From VAXT01 sp963698015 (GTDB taxonomy: Bacteria; Actinomycetota; Thermoleophilia; Gaiellales; Gaiellaceae): a stretch of 64,000 nucleotides of DNA. The stretch is from positions 1,240,001 through 1,304,000 of the forward strand of contig OY969109.1 of NCBI GenBank assembly GCA_963698015.1, given 5' to 3'. The translations under genes and the position numbers were made by a program. Shown one piece after another: positions 32,802-41,464 of the stretch. The notes below the pieces were generated by a model. It worked only from the letters and a program-made list of their open reading frames with translations, was not told the DNA's origin and did no database searches. Numbering within the stretch: the stretch's first letter is position 1; the number at the start of each line of letters is the position of its first letter.

Positions 32802-33824
32802 CTGGCGAGGTCTCGGCTCGACCTCACGCGGTCGCAGATCCTCGCGTTTCGACGGCGCGTCGGAGCGCTCGACCAGCGGCTCCCACCCGGCGCGCGCTCG
32901 CTCCGGCGTGCGGCGTGGGCGGGCCTGCAGGACAGCATGCCGCGCGCCGCGCTCCTCTCGATCCACGCGCGGGTCGAGAGGGCTCACCCGTCGAGCTGGG
33001 AAGATCCGTCGCTCGTCCAGGTCTGGGGGCCGCGGTTCAGCACATACGTCGTGCCGGCGCGCGACCGCGCGCTCTTCACGCTCGGGAGGCTGCCGGACGA
33101 CGCCCGCGGCCGGCAGAGAGCAGAGGACGTGGCCGCCCGCCTCCATGCCTTCCTCGACGGTCGGCGGATGGGCGACGGCGAGGCAGGACGCGCACTGCGT
33201 GTGAACTCCAATCTGTTCCGGTACGCCGCACCGACCGGAACGGTCCTCATCCGCTGGGACGGCGCGCGACAGCCGACTATCTGGACCGTGCCCGCGCCCG
33301 AGGTCGATCCATTGAACGCGCGCCGCGAGCTGGCGCGCCGGTACCTGCATGTCTTCGGTCCCTCGACTTCCGCGGCATTCGCCACGTGGGCCGGCATCGG
33401 TCCGGCAGAGGCCGGAGCAACGTTCGACGCGCTGAAGAGATCCCTGACGGCGGTGCGAACGCCGATCGGGGAGACGTGGATCCTGACCCGCGACGAGCCG
33501 GCGTTCCGCGCCCCCGCAGGGCCCGCGGCCGCGGCGCGGCTCCTGCCCAGCGGCGACGCGTACTACCTCCTCCAGCGAGCCGATCGCGAGCTCCTGGTCC
33601 CCGACGCCGAGCGTCGCAGTGCGCTCTGGACGTCGCGCGTCTGGCCGGGCGCAGTGCTCGTCGCGGGGGAAGTCGTCGGGACGTGGCGACGATCGCAGGC
33701 GAACCTGACGATCCAGCCCTGGCGGCGGCTTTCGCGGGCGGCACGCGCTGCGGTCGAGGCGGAAGCAGAGGGCCTGCCCCTACCCGGCGTCGGCGGGCGG
33801 CTCGTCGTCCGCTGGGACCACTGA
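32802..33824 (+). CDS. Winged-helix DNA-binding protein (HTH_42), divergent third copy
   Basis: About 340 aa. It resembles the winged-helix (HTH_42) proteins that are common in actinobacteria ('LQDSMPRAALLSIHARVE', 'VWGPRFSTYVVPARDRALFTLGRLP', 'WTSRVWPGAVLVAGEVVGTWRRSQANLTIQPWRRLS'). The Q-hydrophobic-Q/D catalytic motif of YcaQ/AlkZ is not present; 'GLQDSMP' is the nearest sequence. The first canonical start is ATG 32937, but the 45 residues before it ('DLTRSQILAFRRRVGALDQRLPPG...') fit the family N-terminus. I therefore propose CTG 32802, six nt after GAGG. Activity unknown. Confidence 0.72.
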   Translation: MARSRLDLTRSQILAFRRRVGALDQRLPPGARSLRRAAWAGLQDSMPRAALLSIHARVERAHPSSWEDPSLVQVWGPRFSTYVVPARDRALFTLGRLPDDARGRQRAEDVAARLHAFLDGRRMGDGEAGRALRVNSNLFRYAAPTGTVLIRWDGARQPTIWTVPAPEVDPLNARRELARRYLHVFGPSTSAAFATWAGIGPAEAGATFDALKRSLTAVRTPIGETWILTRDEPAFRAPAGPAAAARLLPSGDAYYLLQRADRELLVPDAERRSALWTSRVWPGAVLVAGEVVGTWRRSQANLTIQPWRRLSRAARAAVEAEAEGLPLPGVGGRLVVRWDH

Positions 33825-34053
33825 TTCGCGAGCTCGCGCCCGGCATGTGCGGCTCAGCCTCGTCCTGCAAGGCAAGAGCCACGGAACGTCGATCAGTGCG
33901 TCCGCCCGGATGCGGGCTTCGCGCCGGGGAGCCGAAAGAAATCTCGGTCGGACGGTGTTAGGGTCGAAGCGCGCTGAGGCCTGAGGGGAGTGCCGCCCGC
34001 GACCTTCGGGTGCGGCGTATGGAAATCCACGCTCCTCATGAAGGGAGGGCTCC

Positions 34054-35697
34054 ATGAGACGAGTTATCCCGCTAGCGGCGGTCCTTGCCGTGCTGGTCGG
34101 CTTGATCGCCAGCGCGAGCGCGATCGGCCTAGGGAAACCCACACCGACGACTCCTGCCGTGGCAACGCCTCGGTGGGTCACCCATGTCGCGCGCTACCCG
34201 GGCGGCATCTCCAACGGCGTGCGCGCGGTGTACGCCACCCAGACGGCGAGGGCCGGAACGCCGGCGAAGGCGCCGGCGGGGCCGGCCTCCCCCGCCAACG
34301 ACCACGGGGGCAACGTCCAGATGAACGCCGACAGCTACCCGCCGATGCCCCAGAACGAGACGGCGGTCGCGTACAAGACGACGAATCCGGACGTGGCGGT
34401 GGCCGCGGCGAACGACTACATCACCGGCGGTGTCATCGTCATGCGGACTTCCGACGCCGGCGAGCACTGGGCGACCAACTTCATCAGCCCGCAGTTCTTC
34501 GGGACTCGTGACTTCTGCACGGGGGGCGACCCTGGAGTCGCGTACAGCCGAAGGGACGGAGCGTTCCTGATCTCGCAGCTCTGTTTCTTCCGCGCCCTGC
34601 CGTTCTCCGAGATCCACGTCTACAAGTCGGTCGACAACGGCAAGACGTGGACGCCGGGCAGGCAGGCCGCACGGGCCGCGTCGAACTTCGACTACGTGTC
34701 GGGCACAGTCGACGAGTCGATCTTCCTCGACAAGGAGCTGATCGCCGTCGACAACAACCCGAGTAGCTCTCACTACGGCCGGGTCTACGTGACCTACACG
34801 AAGTTCCACCTCCAGCCGGACGGGTTCAGCGACTACTGCCCGCTCCAGCTCTCCTACACGGACTCGATCCCGACACAGAACCCGCAGCTGACTACGTGGC
34901 AGCACACGGCCATCCAGCCGGACGATCCCGGCGGTGACGGCACGGGCGCGTCGGCGAATCAGTTCAGCGTCCCCGTTGTGGAGAGAAGCGGGACGCTCGA
35001 CGTCGGGTTCGTTTCCGAGAACTGCAACGACAGTCTCGACCCGCACCTGCTCTTCCAGAGGTCGACCGACGGCGGCAACACGTTCCTGGCGAACGCGGTG
35101 CAGATCGACAAGCCCGGGCAGTACGCGGACTTCGACGACGGCACCGGCGGGGACACGATTCCGCCGACCAACTTCCGCGCGCCGAACACCCCATCGCTGG
35201 CCTACAGCCCGCGGACGGGCAAGCTGCTCTACGTCTACCAGAACAACATCAACCGGCCGGTCTCTGCGGCCGACATCTCATACCAGACGTCGAGCGACGG
35301 TGGGCTGCACTGGTCGAACGCAAGGTTCCTCTCGACCGGCGGAGGAGGCCAACCGGCTGCGAACGATCAGTTCTTCCCGTGGGCGGCTTCTGACGAGAAC
35401 GGGAAGTTCTACGTGATCTGGTTCGACCGCCGGCAGGATCCGGACAACGTCCGGATCAATACGTGGCAAGCGAAGTCGAGCAACGATGCGGCGACCTTCT
35501 CCAGCGCCAAGATCAGCACGCACGACTGGGATCCCAACGACGGGTTCTTCACGAGTGGTGCGTTCATCGGCGACTACAACGGGCTCGCCGCGAGCACCGA
35601 AGCCGTGTACCCGGTTTGGACGGACGGGCGGAACTCCGCCCGCGGTGAGACCGGCATCGGCGAGACGGACATCTTCACGAACGTCCAGCATCACTAG
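34054..35697 (+). CDS. Secreted Asp-box (sialidase-like) beta-propeller, divergent fourth member
   Basis: 547 aa. Signal peptide 'RRVIPLAAVLAVLVGLIASASA'. Asp-box-like turns: 'TSDAGEHW', 'SVDNGKTW', 'STDGGNTF', 'SSDGGLHW'. Blocks such as 'SSHYGRVYVTYTKF', 'FYVIWFDRRQDP' and 'GAFIGDYNGLAASTEAVYPVWTDGR' are common in secreted exo-alpha-sialidase-annotated proteins of soil bacteria. Unlike the three paralogues at 3-7.5 kb it has a strong ribosome-binding site (AAGGGAGGG) and its own 200-bp leader. Substrate unknown. Confidence 0.83.
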   Translation: MRRVIPLAAVLAVLVGLIASASAIGLGKPTPTTPAVATPRWVTHVARYPGGISNGVRAVYATQTARAGTPAKAPAGPASPANDHGGNVQMNADSYPPMPQNETAVAYKTTNPDVAVAAANDYITGGVIVMRTSDAGEHWATNFISPQFFGTRDFCTGGDPGVAYSRRDGAFLISQLCFFRALPFSEIHVYKSVDNGKTWTPGRQAARAASNFDYVSGTVDESIFLDKELIAVDNNPSSSHYGRVYVTYTKFHLQPDGFSDYCPLQLSYTDSIPTQNPQLTTWQHTAIQPDDPGGDGTGASANQFSVPVVERSGTLDVGFVSENCNDSLDPHLLFQRSTDGGNTFLANAVQIDKPGQYADFDDGTGGDTIPPTNFRAPNTPSLAYSPRTGKLLYVYQNNINRPVSAADISYQTSSDGGLHWSNARFLSTGGGGQPAANDQFFPWAASDENGKFYVIWFDRRQDPDNVRINTWQAKSSNDAATFSSAKISTHDWDPNDGFFTSGAFIGDYNGLAASTEAVYPVWTDGRNSARGETGIGETDIFTNVQHH

Positions 35698-35718
35698 CCG
35701 GCGTTTCTCATAGGAAGT

Positions 35719-35747
35719 CGTGGCCCGGGCCCAGCGCCCGGGCCACG
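35719..35747. terminator. Bidirectional terminator hairpin
   Basis: A 12-bp perfect stem CGTGGCCCGGGC / GCCCGGGCCACG with a 5-nt loop lies between the convergent stops at 35697 and 35753. No T-run follows on either strand. Confidence 0.7.
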
Positions 35748-35752
35748 ATCCG

Positions 35753-35995
35753 TCAGCGGACCTGGATCCGCGAGATCGTTCCTGACCTGGAGTTCGCGAC
35801 CCACACGCTTCCGGCGGCGAACGCCACGCCTCGGGGCTTCACGCCGACGCGCACGCGCCGTTGCACCCGGCCGGTGGTCGGATCGACGCGCAGAGTCTCG
35901 CCGCGATCGTATATCGCGACCCAGAGAGACGAGCCGTCGAAGACCACGCCTTGCGCGCCGGTGCCGCTCGTGAGCTTCCCGGCGACCCCGGCCGA
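35753..35995 (-). pseudogene. Truncated beta-propeller (YncE/virginiamycin B lyase-like) gene, 3' end only
   Basis: About 80 codons are recognisable: 'GTGAQGVVFDGSSLWVAIYDRGETLRVDPTTGRVQRRVRVGVKPRGVAFAAGSVWVANSRSGTISRIQVR'-like blades, two repeats of a 40-residue propeller unit whose full proteins have about 300 residues. There is no start in family context. Homology fades before the tRNA-Asp fragment at 36050, so the 5' part was probably lost when the island to the right was inserted. (Translation quoted in pieces: blades 'VVFDGSSLWVA' and 'VAFAAGSVWVANS'.). Confidence 0.6.
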
Positions 35996-36049
35996 AGGCT
36001 TCGAGCGCCGATCTCGTGGAAAGCGGCGACTACTAGGCGAAAGACGAGA

Positions 36050-36095
36050 CGGGAGCGACGGGACTCGAACCCGCGACCTCCGGCGTGACAGGCCG
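36050..36095 (-). repeat. tRNA-Asp 3' fragment (46 bp), probable ancestral att site
   Basis: 46 bp identical to the 3' part of the intact tRNA-Asp at 45228-45301, from the discriminator base through the T arm to the anticodon loop, then abruptly different. Same orientation as the intact gene. Integrases that target tRNA 3' ends leave exactly this kind of displaced copy. Confidence 0.85.
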
Positions 36096-36348
36096 CTTCG
36101 GGGTCACGACGTCGACGAGGATCGCCGCACAATCGCTCTTGCGACGGAAGGCAAGCCCTCCTGGGACCCAGTCGACCATGGGTTAGCTCCCTCTGGTGCG
36201 GGAAAGCCGCAGTTGGTTCAGTGATCGTGCGGATGCCCGGGTGTCACCCGGGCACCAGTCTGGTCGAACGAAAGGGATCCGATGATGTTCGGCTGCCTCC
36301 CCGAAGGCCGCGAGAAGTATTTCAGTCGTTAGAGAGGAGGCGCGGATC
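36096..36348. other. Noncoding stretch at the left edge of the island
   Basis: No supported gene. It holds one strong hairpin (see 36234-36254) and the ribosome-binding site of the next gene (GAGAGGAGG near 36333). Nothing else recognisable. Confidence 0.6.
36234..36254. terminator. Hairpin, terminator-like
   Basis: TGCCCGGG-TGTCA-CCCGGGCA, an 8-bp perfect GC-rich stem with a 5-nt loop, 95 bp before the propeller gene. Confidence 0.45.
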
Positions 36349-37716
36349 ATGAGAAGGCTGTCAGGTGCACGCGCTGGGGCGGGGGATCGCATCTCGAAAG
36401 ACGGGCGCTGGCGACGGTTTGTGGGTGCCCTCGGGGTGACGGCGATGCTGATCGGCCTTACGGCCGGCAGTGCCGGAGGAGTAAGCACACTGCCCGTGCT
36501 GTGGACCGCGGGGGGTCTTGATCCGGGCGCGACAGGAGCGGGCCAGGCAGGCCGATTGACCGCCGACGCCGCGGGCAACGTCGCCGTTGTGTCGGGGCCT
36601 ATCGGTGGCCGTGATCTCGCGGTCACCTCGTACACACCGAACGGAACGCTCCGCTGGCGTCGTACGCTCAGCCCGGCCTCAGGAACGTTCCGAGGGGATT
36701 GGGTAGTGGCAGCCCCCAGTGGCGATTTCGTGGCGGTCGGTCACAACGTCACCTCGCGCGGCAATCCGATCGCGATCACCATGGCCCGCTACACGTCCGA
36801 CGGAACATTTCTGTGGCGGGTTGACCTGGCCCGCACGTTTCCGTACGTGGCGCGGCTGCTCGTCGATGCGGGAGGCAACGCCTATCTGGCGTTCAGCTCG
36901 GTGGGTGACGGCCAGGACATCCAGGTGCACAAGTACAGCTCCACGGGCGCACTGGTCTGGTCGCAGGTGGTCTCGACAGGCTTCTTCGCCAACGACATCG
37001 CGACGTCACTGGCATTGAGTCCGGACGAGACCGATGTCGTGGTGACGGGAGATATCGCGGGAGGAGCGGACTGGATCACGGCCGCCTACAACGCGACGAC
37101 GGGTGCCCGCCGGTGGCTCGTGACCGCGCCCGAAGGCATCGCCGCCCACGACGTCGTCGTGGACTCCAGCCGCGTGTACGTGACCGGCGAAGGCAACGTC
37201 GGAATCGACGGCTTTCTCACCGTGGTCGCCTATGACCGGGCGACGGGGACACGGCTTTGGCGCACGGACAAGAAGCCCGCCGACTCCGGCGGCGCCGCCG
37301 GTCTGTGGATGGACTTGGCGCCCAACGGGAGCCTGGTCGTCGCTGGCCAGGCCGCACGTGGCTTCCTCGACTGGTACACCGTCGCTTTCCAGACCACCGG
37401 GGCGGTTCGGTGGGAGGCCGTTCGCGATGGTGGATTGAATACCGACGAGATCCCGCGCGGCGTGCTGGTGTTGGCAGACGGCACCACCGTCGTGACGGGG
37501 CGGGGCGGTCCCAACCTTCCAGGTGGGTACATCCAGGGTGTCACGGCTGGATATGGGGCAAACGGGACCTTGCGCTGGGAGGCGTTCTCGAGAATGGAAA
37601 CGGTCTGGGCCATCGGCCTCGCCAGTGGGAACGTGTGCGCCTCGGGCGGCTACGACGCGCTGATCACATGCTGGCGCGTCCCGCGTGTGCAGGCTTTGCC
37701 GCAGCCGCGGACGTGA
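36349..37716 (+). CDS. Secreted PQQ-like beta-propeller protein
   Basis: 455 aa. A long basic N-region, then a signal peptide (FVGALGVTAMLIGLTAGSAGG), then seven to eight blades of the form 'D...G.L.W...' ('YTPNGTLRWRRTL', 'YTSDGTFLWRVDL', 'YSSTGALVWSQVV', 'YNATTGARRWLVT', 'YDRATGTRLWRTD', 'FQTTGAVRWEAV', 'YGANGTLRWEAF'). These blades are typical of PQQ-like/SBBP propellers, which bind ligands or scaffold; no quinone-dehydrogenase signature is present. GAGGAGG precedes the ATG. GC content seems slightly lower than in neighbours, in keeping with an island. Confidence 0.82.
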   Translation: MRRLSGARAGAGDRISKDGRWRRFVGALGVTAMLIGLTAGSAGGVSTLPVLWTAGGLDPGATGAGQAGRLTADAAGNVAVVSGPIGGRDLAVTSYTPNGTLRWRRTLSPASGTFRGDWVVAAPSGDFVAVGHNVTSRGNPIAITMARYTSDGTFLWRVDLARTFPYVARLLVDAGGNAYLAFSSVGDGQDIQVHKYSSTGALVWSQVVSTGFFANDIATSLALSPDETDVVVTGDIAGGADWITAAYNATTGARRWLVTAPEGIAAHDVVVDSSRVYVTGEGNVGIDGFLTVVAYDRATGTRLWRTDKKPADSGGAAGLWMDLAPNGSLVVAGQAARGFLDWYTVAFQTTGAVRWEAVRDGGLNTDEIPRGVLVLADGTTVVTGRGGPNLPGGYIQGVTAGYGANGTLRWEAFSRMETVWAIGLASGNVCASGGYDALITCWRVPRVQALPQPRT

Positions 37717-37806
37717 CGTTCACCCGCGCGGCCTGAGACCGAGCCTCGGTCTCCGCGTGTAGCGGGGCGCGGCGTGACGTGGTTTCATCCCCACCGAGGA
37801 GGTCTC

Positions 37807-39210
37807 GTGGACGCCAAGCAGCCATATCCAGTCCGCATCGAAGGCGAGCTCGACCCGAATGTGAGCCGCTGGCTGTGGCTCGTGAAGTGGCTCCTCGCGA
37901 TCCCGCACTACTTCGTGCTCGCGTTCCTCTGGCTCACGCTCCTGGTCCTCACCGTCGTCGCGTTCTTCGCGATCCTCGTCACCGGGCGGTACCCGCGAGG
38001 GATCTTCGACTTCAACCTCGGTGTGTTGCGCTGGACGTGGCGCGTTGGCTTCTACTCGTACGCCGCTCTCGGGACCGACCGCTACCCGCCGTTCACGCTC
38101 GACGACGTGCCCGACTACCCGGCACGGCTCGATGTCGCGTATCCGGAACGGCTGTCGCGAGGGCTCGTGCTGGTGAAATCGTGGCTCCTCGCGATCCCGC
38201 ACCTCGTCATCGTCGGCATCTTGGTCGGCGGCGGAAGCTTCGCGACGGCCCAGGTCGACGAAGGGGCATGGGGTGCCGGCTTCCACGTCGGTCTGATCGG
38301 GGTCATCGTCTTCTTCGCCGGCGTCGCGCTGCTCTTCACCGCGCGTTACCCGCAGGGGATCTTCGACTTCGTGCTCGGGCTCGATCGGTGGGTCGCCCGT
38401 GTGGCGGCCTACGTGCTTCTGATGCGGGACGAGTACCCGCCGTTCCGGCTCGACCAGGGTGGAGCGGACGCTGCCGAACGAGGCGAAGAGGCATCAATGA
38501 CCGTCGCAGCCGAGCCGGCTCCCGCGCCTGCGGCTCGCGGCGGCGGGACCGCCGGACGAGTCGTGCTCATCGTCGTCGGCGTCATCGCGGGGATCATCGC
38601 TTTCGGCTTGCTCGCCGGAGGATGCGCGCTTGTCGTCGTCGATCAGACCCAGCGCGACAAGGACGGCTACCTGATGTCACCGACCGTCAAGTTCTCTACC
38701 CCGACGTACGCAATCGTTTCTGACCGTGCCGACATCGACGCTGACGGTGGCGAGCGCGCGCTGGACACCTTCCTCGGCACGGTTCGCATCCGCAGCAAGA
38801 GTGATCGCGCCGTCTTCCTCGGCATCGGCCCGGCCGCCGAGGTCGACAGGTACCTGGCGGGCGTCGAGCGGGACGTCGTGACCGGCTTCGACAGTGGCTT
38901 CGGCAGCGACAACCCGACCTACTCACGACGAGCGGGTGCCGCCCCGTCTGCTCCCCCGGACACCCAGTCGTTCTGGGTCGCGTCGCAGACCGGCGCGGGC
39001 GAGCAGACGATCCAATGGGACCCGGAAGACGGAAACTGGCGCGCCGTCGTGATGAACGAAGACCTCGTCCGCGGTGTGTCCGCCGACATGAGCATCGGCG
39101 CCGAGCTCGACTCGGTGCTGTGGATCGGCCTGGGGCTACTCCTCGTCGGAGTCCTCTTTGGAGCCGGGTCGGCGCTGGCGATCACCGCCGGCGCCCGTCG
39201 CCGCGCATGA
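37807..39210 (+). CDS. Membrane protein with two DUF4389 domains
   Basis: 467 aa from GTG 37807, chosen because CGAGGAGGT lies just before it; an earlier GTG at 37774 has no such site. Two DUF4389 units (~residues 5-95 and ~100-215) each carry 'LVKxWLLAIPHxxxV' and 'FFAxxxxFxARYPxGIFDFxLGxxRW', followed by 'YAALGTDRYPPFTLDD' or 'LLMRDEYPPFRLD'. A linker, a further helix (VVLIVVGVIAGIIAFGLLAGG), an extracytoplasmic domain of ~140 residues and a last helix complete it. Function unknown; the family is widespread in actinobacteria. Confidence 0.85.
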   Translation: MDAKQPYPVRIEGELDPNVSRWLWLVKWLLAIPHYFVLAFLWLTLLVLTVVAFFAILVTGRYPRGIFDFNLGVLRWTWRVGFYSYAALGTDRYPPFTLDDVPDYPARLDVAYPERLSRGLVLVKSWLLAIPHLVIVGILVGGGSFATAQVDEGAWGAGFHVGLIGVIVFFAGVALLFTARYPQGIFDFVLGLDRWVARVAAYVLLMRDEYPPFRLDQGGADAAERGEEASMTVAAEPAPAPAARGGGTAGRVVLIVVGVIAGIIAFGLLAGGCALVVVDQTQRDKDGYLMSPTVKFSTPTYAIVSDRADIDADGGERALDTFLGTVRIRSKSDRAVFLGIGPAAEVDRYLAGVERDVVTGFDSGFGSDNPTYSRRAGAAPSAPPDTQSFWVASQTGAGEQTIQWDPEDGNWRAVVMNEDLVRGVSADMSIGAELDSVLWIGLGLLLVGVLFGAGSALAITAGARRRA

Positions 39211-39241
39211 GCGCCATGTGAGCGCCGGGTCGAGAGTGAAG

Positions 39242-39284
39242 CGGGAGCGACGGGACTCGAACCCGCATTTCCCGAACGTGACAG
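39242..39284 (-). repeat. Degenerate tRNA-Asp-like 3' fragment
   Basis: The first 25 bp (acceptor 3' strand and T arm) are identical to tRNA-Asp 45228-45252; the next ~18 bp are diverged but keep CGTGACAG of the anticodon loop. Same orientation. The diverged part TTTCCCGAACGT is shared with the copy at 41053. Confidence 0.75.
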
Positions 39285-39362
39285 TGCGACGGCCGACGAG
39301 ACGCGGGAGCTGAACCTCGGTCAGGGTGACGTGTGCGCCATGTCCGTCATCATGCATCGCGC

Positions 39363-40280
39363 ATGAACAAGCCGCGCATCTTCCTCGGGTCGTCGGGCAA
39401 GCAGGCCAAACTGCTCCAGGCGATCACGCGCGGGCTCGAGGACGTCGCCGATGTCGAACCCTGGACGACCACGTTCAACCCGGGGCGGTCCACCCTCGAC
39501 CGGCTCGTCGAGCTTTCCCAGGAGGTCGATTTCGCCGCCTTCGTGTTCGCCCAGGACGACTGGACCACGACGGATGCGTCCCAGTCCGGTGAGGCGTCGC
39601 CGCGCGACAACGTGGTGTTCGAGGCCGGGCTGTTCGGCGGCGCGCTCGGCATCCGGCGCACGTTCATCCTCCACGCGCACGGTTCGAAGCTGCCGAGCGA
39701 CCTGCTCGGGTTGACCTCCGTCCGCTACGACCCGTCCACCAGCCCGGCGGAGGTTCGCGCGATCAACCAGAAGCTCCGCAAGGCGATCGAGACCGAGGGT
39801 CGCCGCGGCCCGGTCGAGGGGCTGTGGTGGCAGCTCTCGCTGACCATGCGGAGCGAGGACGAACCGTCGGCGGTGAGCCTCCTGCGCATCTCGCGGGACC
39901 GCGACGGTGGCCTGAACGTGAACGGCCGGTCCTGGCAGGAGGACGGCACGCTGTCGGCCCGCTACTGGAGTGAGGCTGCGAAGGAGCGCAGGGATCCGGC
40001 CGGCATCCTCTACTTCTGGAAGGGCGAGCGTCCTCGGGCTCCGAATGCCCCGCAGCTCGAGGGCACCGGCGAGATCAAGGTGGAGACTGCCGACCGAGCC
40101 ACCGGGTACTGGACGACACGGTCGGATCGCGACCCGGGGCTGAATGCCCGAACCGCAGGCGTCTACCTTCGAGCCGACCCTTCAGACCTCCAGGTGCTCG
40201 ACGGCGGGAGCGAGGAAGAGCGGGCCGAGCTCATCGCGCAGCGCCTCCGGGAGTGGAAGTCGGTTTCGAACGCATTCTGA
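39363..40280 (+). CDS. TIR-like (CAP12/Pycsar-effector type) nucleotide-binding protein with C-terminal beta-rich domain
   Basis: 305 aa. Residues 4-120 match the predicted nucleotide-binding TIR-like family (CAP12/Pycsar effector TIR): 'RIFLGSSGKQAKLLQAI' start, 'VEPWTTTFNPGRSTLDRLVEL', 'VDFAAFVFAQDDW', 'SPRDNVVFEAGLFGGALGIRRTFIL' with Glu87 at the expected NADase position. Family members degrade NAD+ or block the cell when a cyclic-nucleotide receptor half is triggered. Residues ~155-275 form a beta-rich domain ('LLRISRDRDGG', 'GILYFWKGERP', 'GTGEIKVE', 'ATGYWTTRSD', 'AGVYLRAD') that resembles the Cap15/SMODS-associated beta-barrel; this part is inference. No cyclase is visible nearby. It sits between two tRNA fragments. 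Confidence 0.8.
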   Translation: MNKPRIFLGSSGKQAKLLQAITRGLEDVADVEPWTTTFNPGRSTLDRLVELSQEVDFAAFVFAQDDWTTTDASQSGEASPRDNVVFEAGLFGGALGIRRTFILHAHGSKLPSDLLGLTSVRYDPSTSPAEVRAINQKLRKAIETEGRRGPVEGLWWQLSLTMRSEDEPSAVSLLRISRDRDGGLNVNGRSWQEDGTLSARYWSEAAKERRDPAGILYFWKGERPRAPNAPQLEGTGEIKVETADRATGYWTTRSDRDPGLNARTAGVYLRADPSDLQVLDGGSEEERAELIAQRLREWKSVSNAF

Positions 40281-40364
40281 GCACCGACCGCCTAGCGTGA
40301 ACGATCGTCGGCCTCGATCGCCCGTCGCGAGATCGATCACCTAAGCGTGCTGTCGGGGCGGACG

Positions 40365-40796
40365 CTACCTGCGCGCCCCCTCTGAGGGCTCAGAGATCGC
40401 CTCGACGAGCTCACCGGTCTTCTCGTTCTCCCTGAGGGCGATGTCGGCCTGGGCAACGATGCCGACGAGCCTGCCGTTCTCGACAACGGGCAGCCGCCGA
40501 ACTTGGTGGCGGGCCATGAGTTGGAGCGCCTCTTCGAGGTCTTTGTCGGGCTCAACACTGATGAGGTCCCGAGAGTAGACGTGCCCGACCGACGTCACCT
40601 TGGGATCTGCGGCCTCGGCGACCACTCTCATCGTGATGTCTCGGTCGGTGATCATCCCGACAAGCTTCTCGTCGTCGGTTATCGGGAGCGAGCCGATGTC
40701 CTGCTCTCGCATCAGTTGCGCGGCCTCGACCACCGACGCCGATGCGCCGATCGAGCGGGGATCCTCGGTCATCGCGTCGCGAACGCTCTCCGCCAT
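40365..40796 (-). CDS. Two-CBS-domain protein
   Basis: 143 aa, exactly a CBS pair: CBS1 'VRDAMTEDPRSIGASASVVEAAQLMREQDIGSLPITDDEKLVGMITDRDI', CBS2 'VYSRDLISVEPDKDLEEALQLMARHQVRRLPVVENGRLVGIVAQADIAL'. Such stand-alone pairs bind adenine nucleotides and regulate partners. ATG 40796 has AGGAGG at good distance; the longer open frame upstream lacks support. Convergent with the TIR-like gene, 84 bp between stops. Confidence 0.92.
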   Translation of the reverse strand: MAESVRDAMTEDPRSIGASASVVEAAQLMREQDIGSLPITDDEKLVGMITDRDITMRVVAEAADPKVTSVGHVYSRDLISVEPDKDLEEALQLMARHQVRRLPVVENGRLVGIVAQADIALRENEKTGELVEAISEPSEGARR

Positions 40797-41464
40797 CGTG
40801 CCTCCTGTCCTCTTGATGTGCGATCTTAGCCCTGTTGCTCTCAGATCGTGAGAGAGGAGCAGGGCGCCGCCACGAAGGTTGTGGGCTGGCAGGAGGATGT
40901 CGAGGCCGCGATGGCTACGACGGGCTCGAGCTCGCGCTCGGCCGGCGCGCCGGAGGCCTTCTCGTTCCAAGACCGTTCCAGACGAGCCTACGAAGGAACG
41001 AGCTCCTGCGCGAGGCGGCCTAAAGAACCGCGGTTGCAGGAGCTTCGAGAGACGGGAGCGACGGGACTCGACCGCGTTTCCCGAACGTCGACGTTAGAAA
41101 GCCTTCGCCGCGGCTCGAGTGACTCACTCAGCTCTCTTCCGGACTTGAGCCGGATAGGTAGCTTCTAAGCTTGAGTTGAGTGGGCTCGGTCGGCCAGCTC
41201 GATAGAAAGCCTTCACTCGTCAACTGATTTCGTATAGCCGGCCACATAAAGGCTGTCGCCTTCCCCGCAGATCACGACGCGTGGTTGGGCGAGTTTTGAG
41301 TTCGAGCCTGCGTTTGGTCAATCCTGCGCAAGTGTAGGGTGGCGGCCCGTACTCGGGTGGCGGCCCGCACTCGTGGTGCCGGCGTCGCTCGCAGCCACCA
41401 TCGCCCGTGTCGATTAGGCTCCTCTGTGGGGAGTCCGGGCAGGTCGTCCTGAGCCCGCACTCAG
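40797..41464. other. 668-bp stretch without a supported gene
   Basis: Several short frames exist on both strands but none has family resemblance, a convincing ribosome-binding site or coding-like composition. The stretch holds the third tRNA-Asp fragment (41053-41088). It is otherwise unremarkable and may be decayed mobile DNA. Confidence 0.6.
41053..41088 (-). repeat. Third tRNA-Asp-like 3' fragment, with deletions
   Basis: CGGGAGCGACGGGACTCGA matches the 3' end of tRNA-Asp, then two bases of the T arm are lost and TTTCCCGAACGT follows as in the copy at 39242. Same orientation. Confidence 0.7.

Noticed and set aside
39242..39284. A complete second tRNA gene
   Set aside because: The anticodon stem does not pair and the 5' half is missing.
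40848..41168. 106-codon plus frame in the gap before the P-type ATPase
   Set aside because: It runs through the tRNA-Asp fragment and has Ser/Arg-rich shadow composition.
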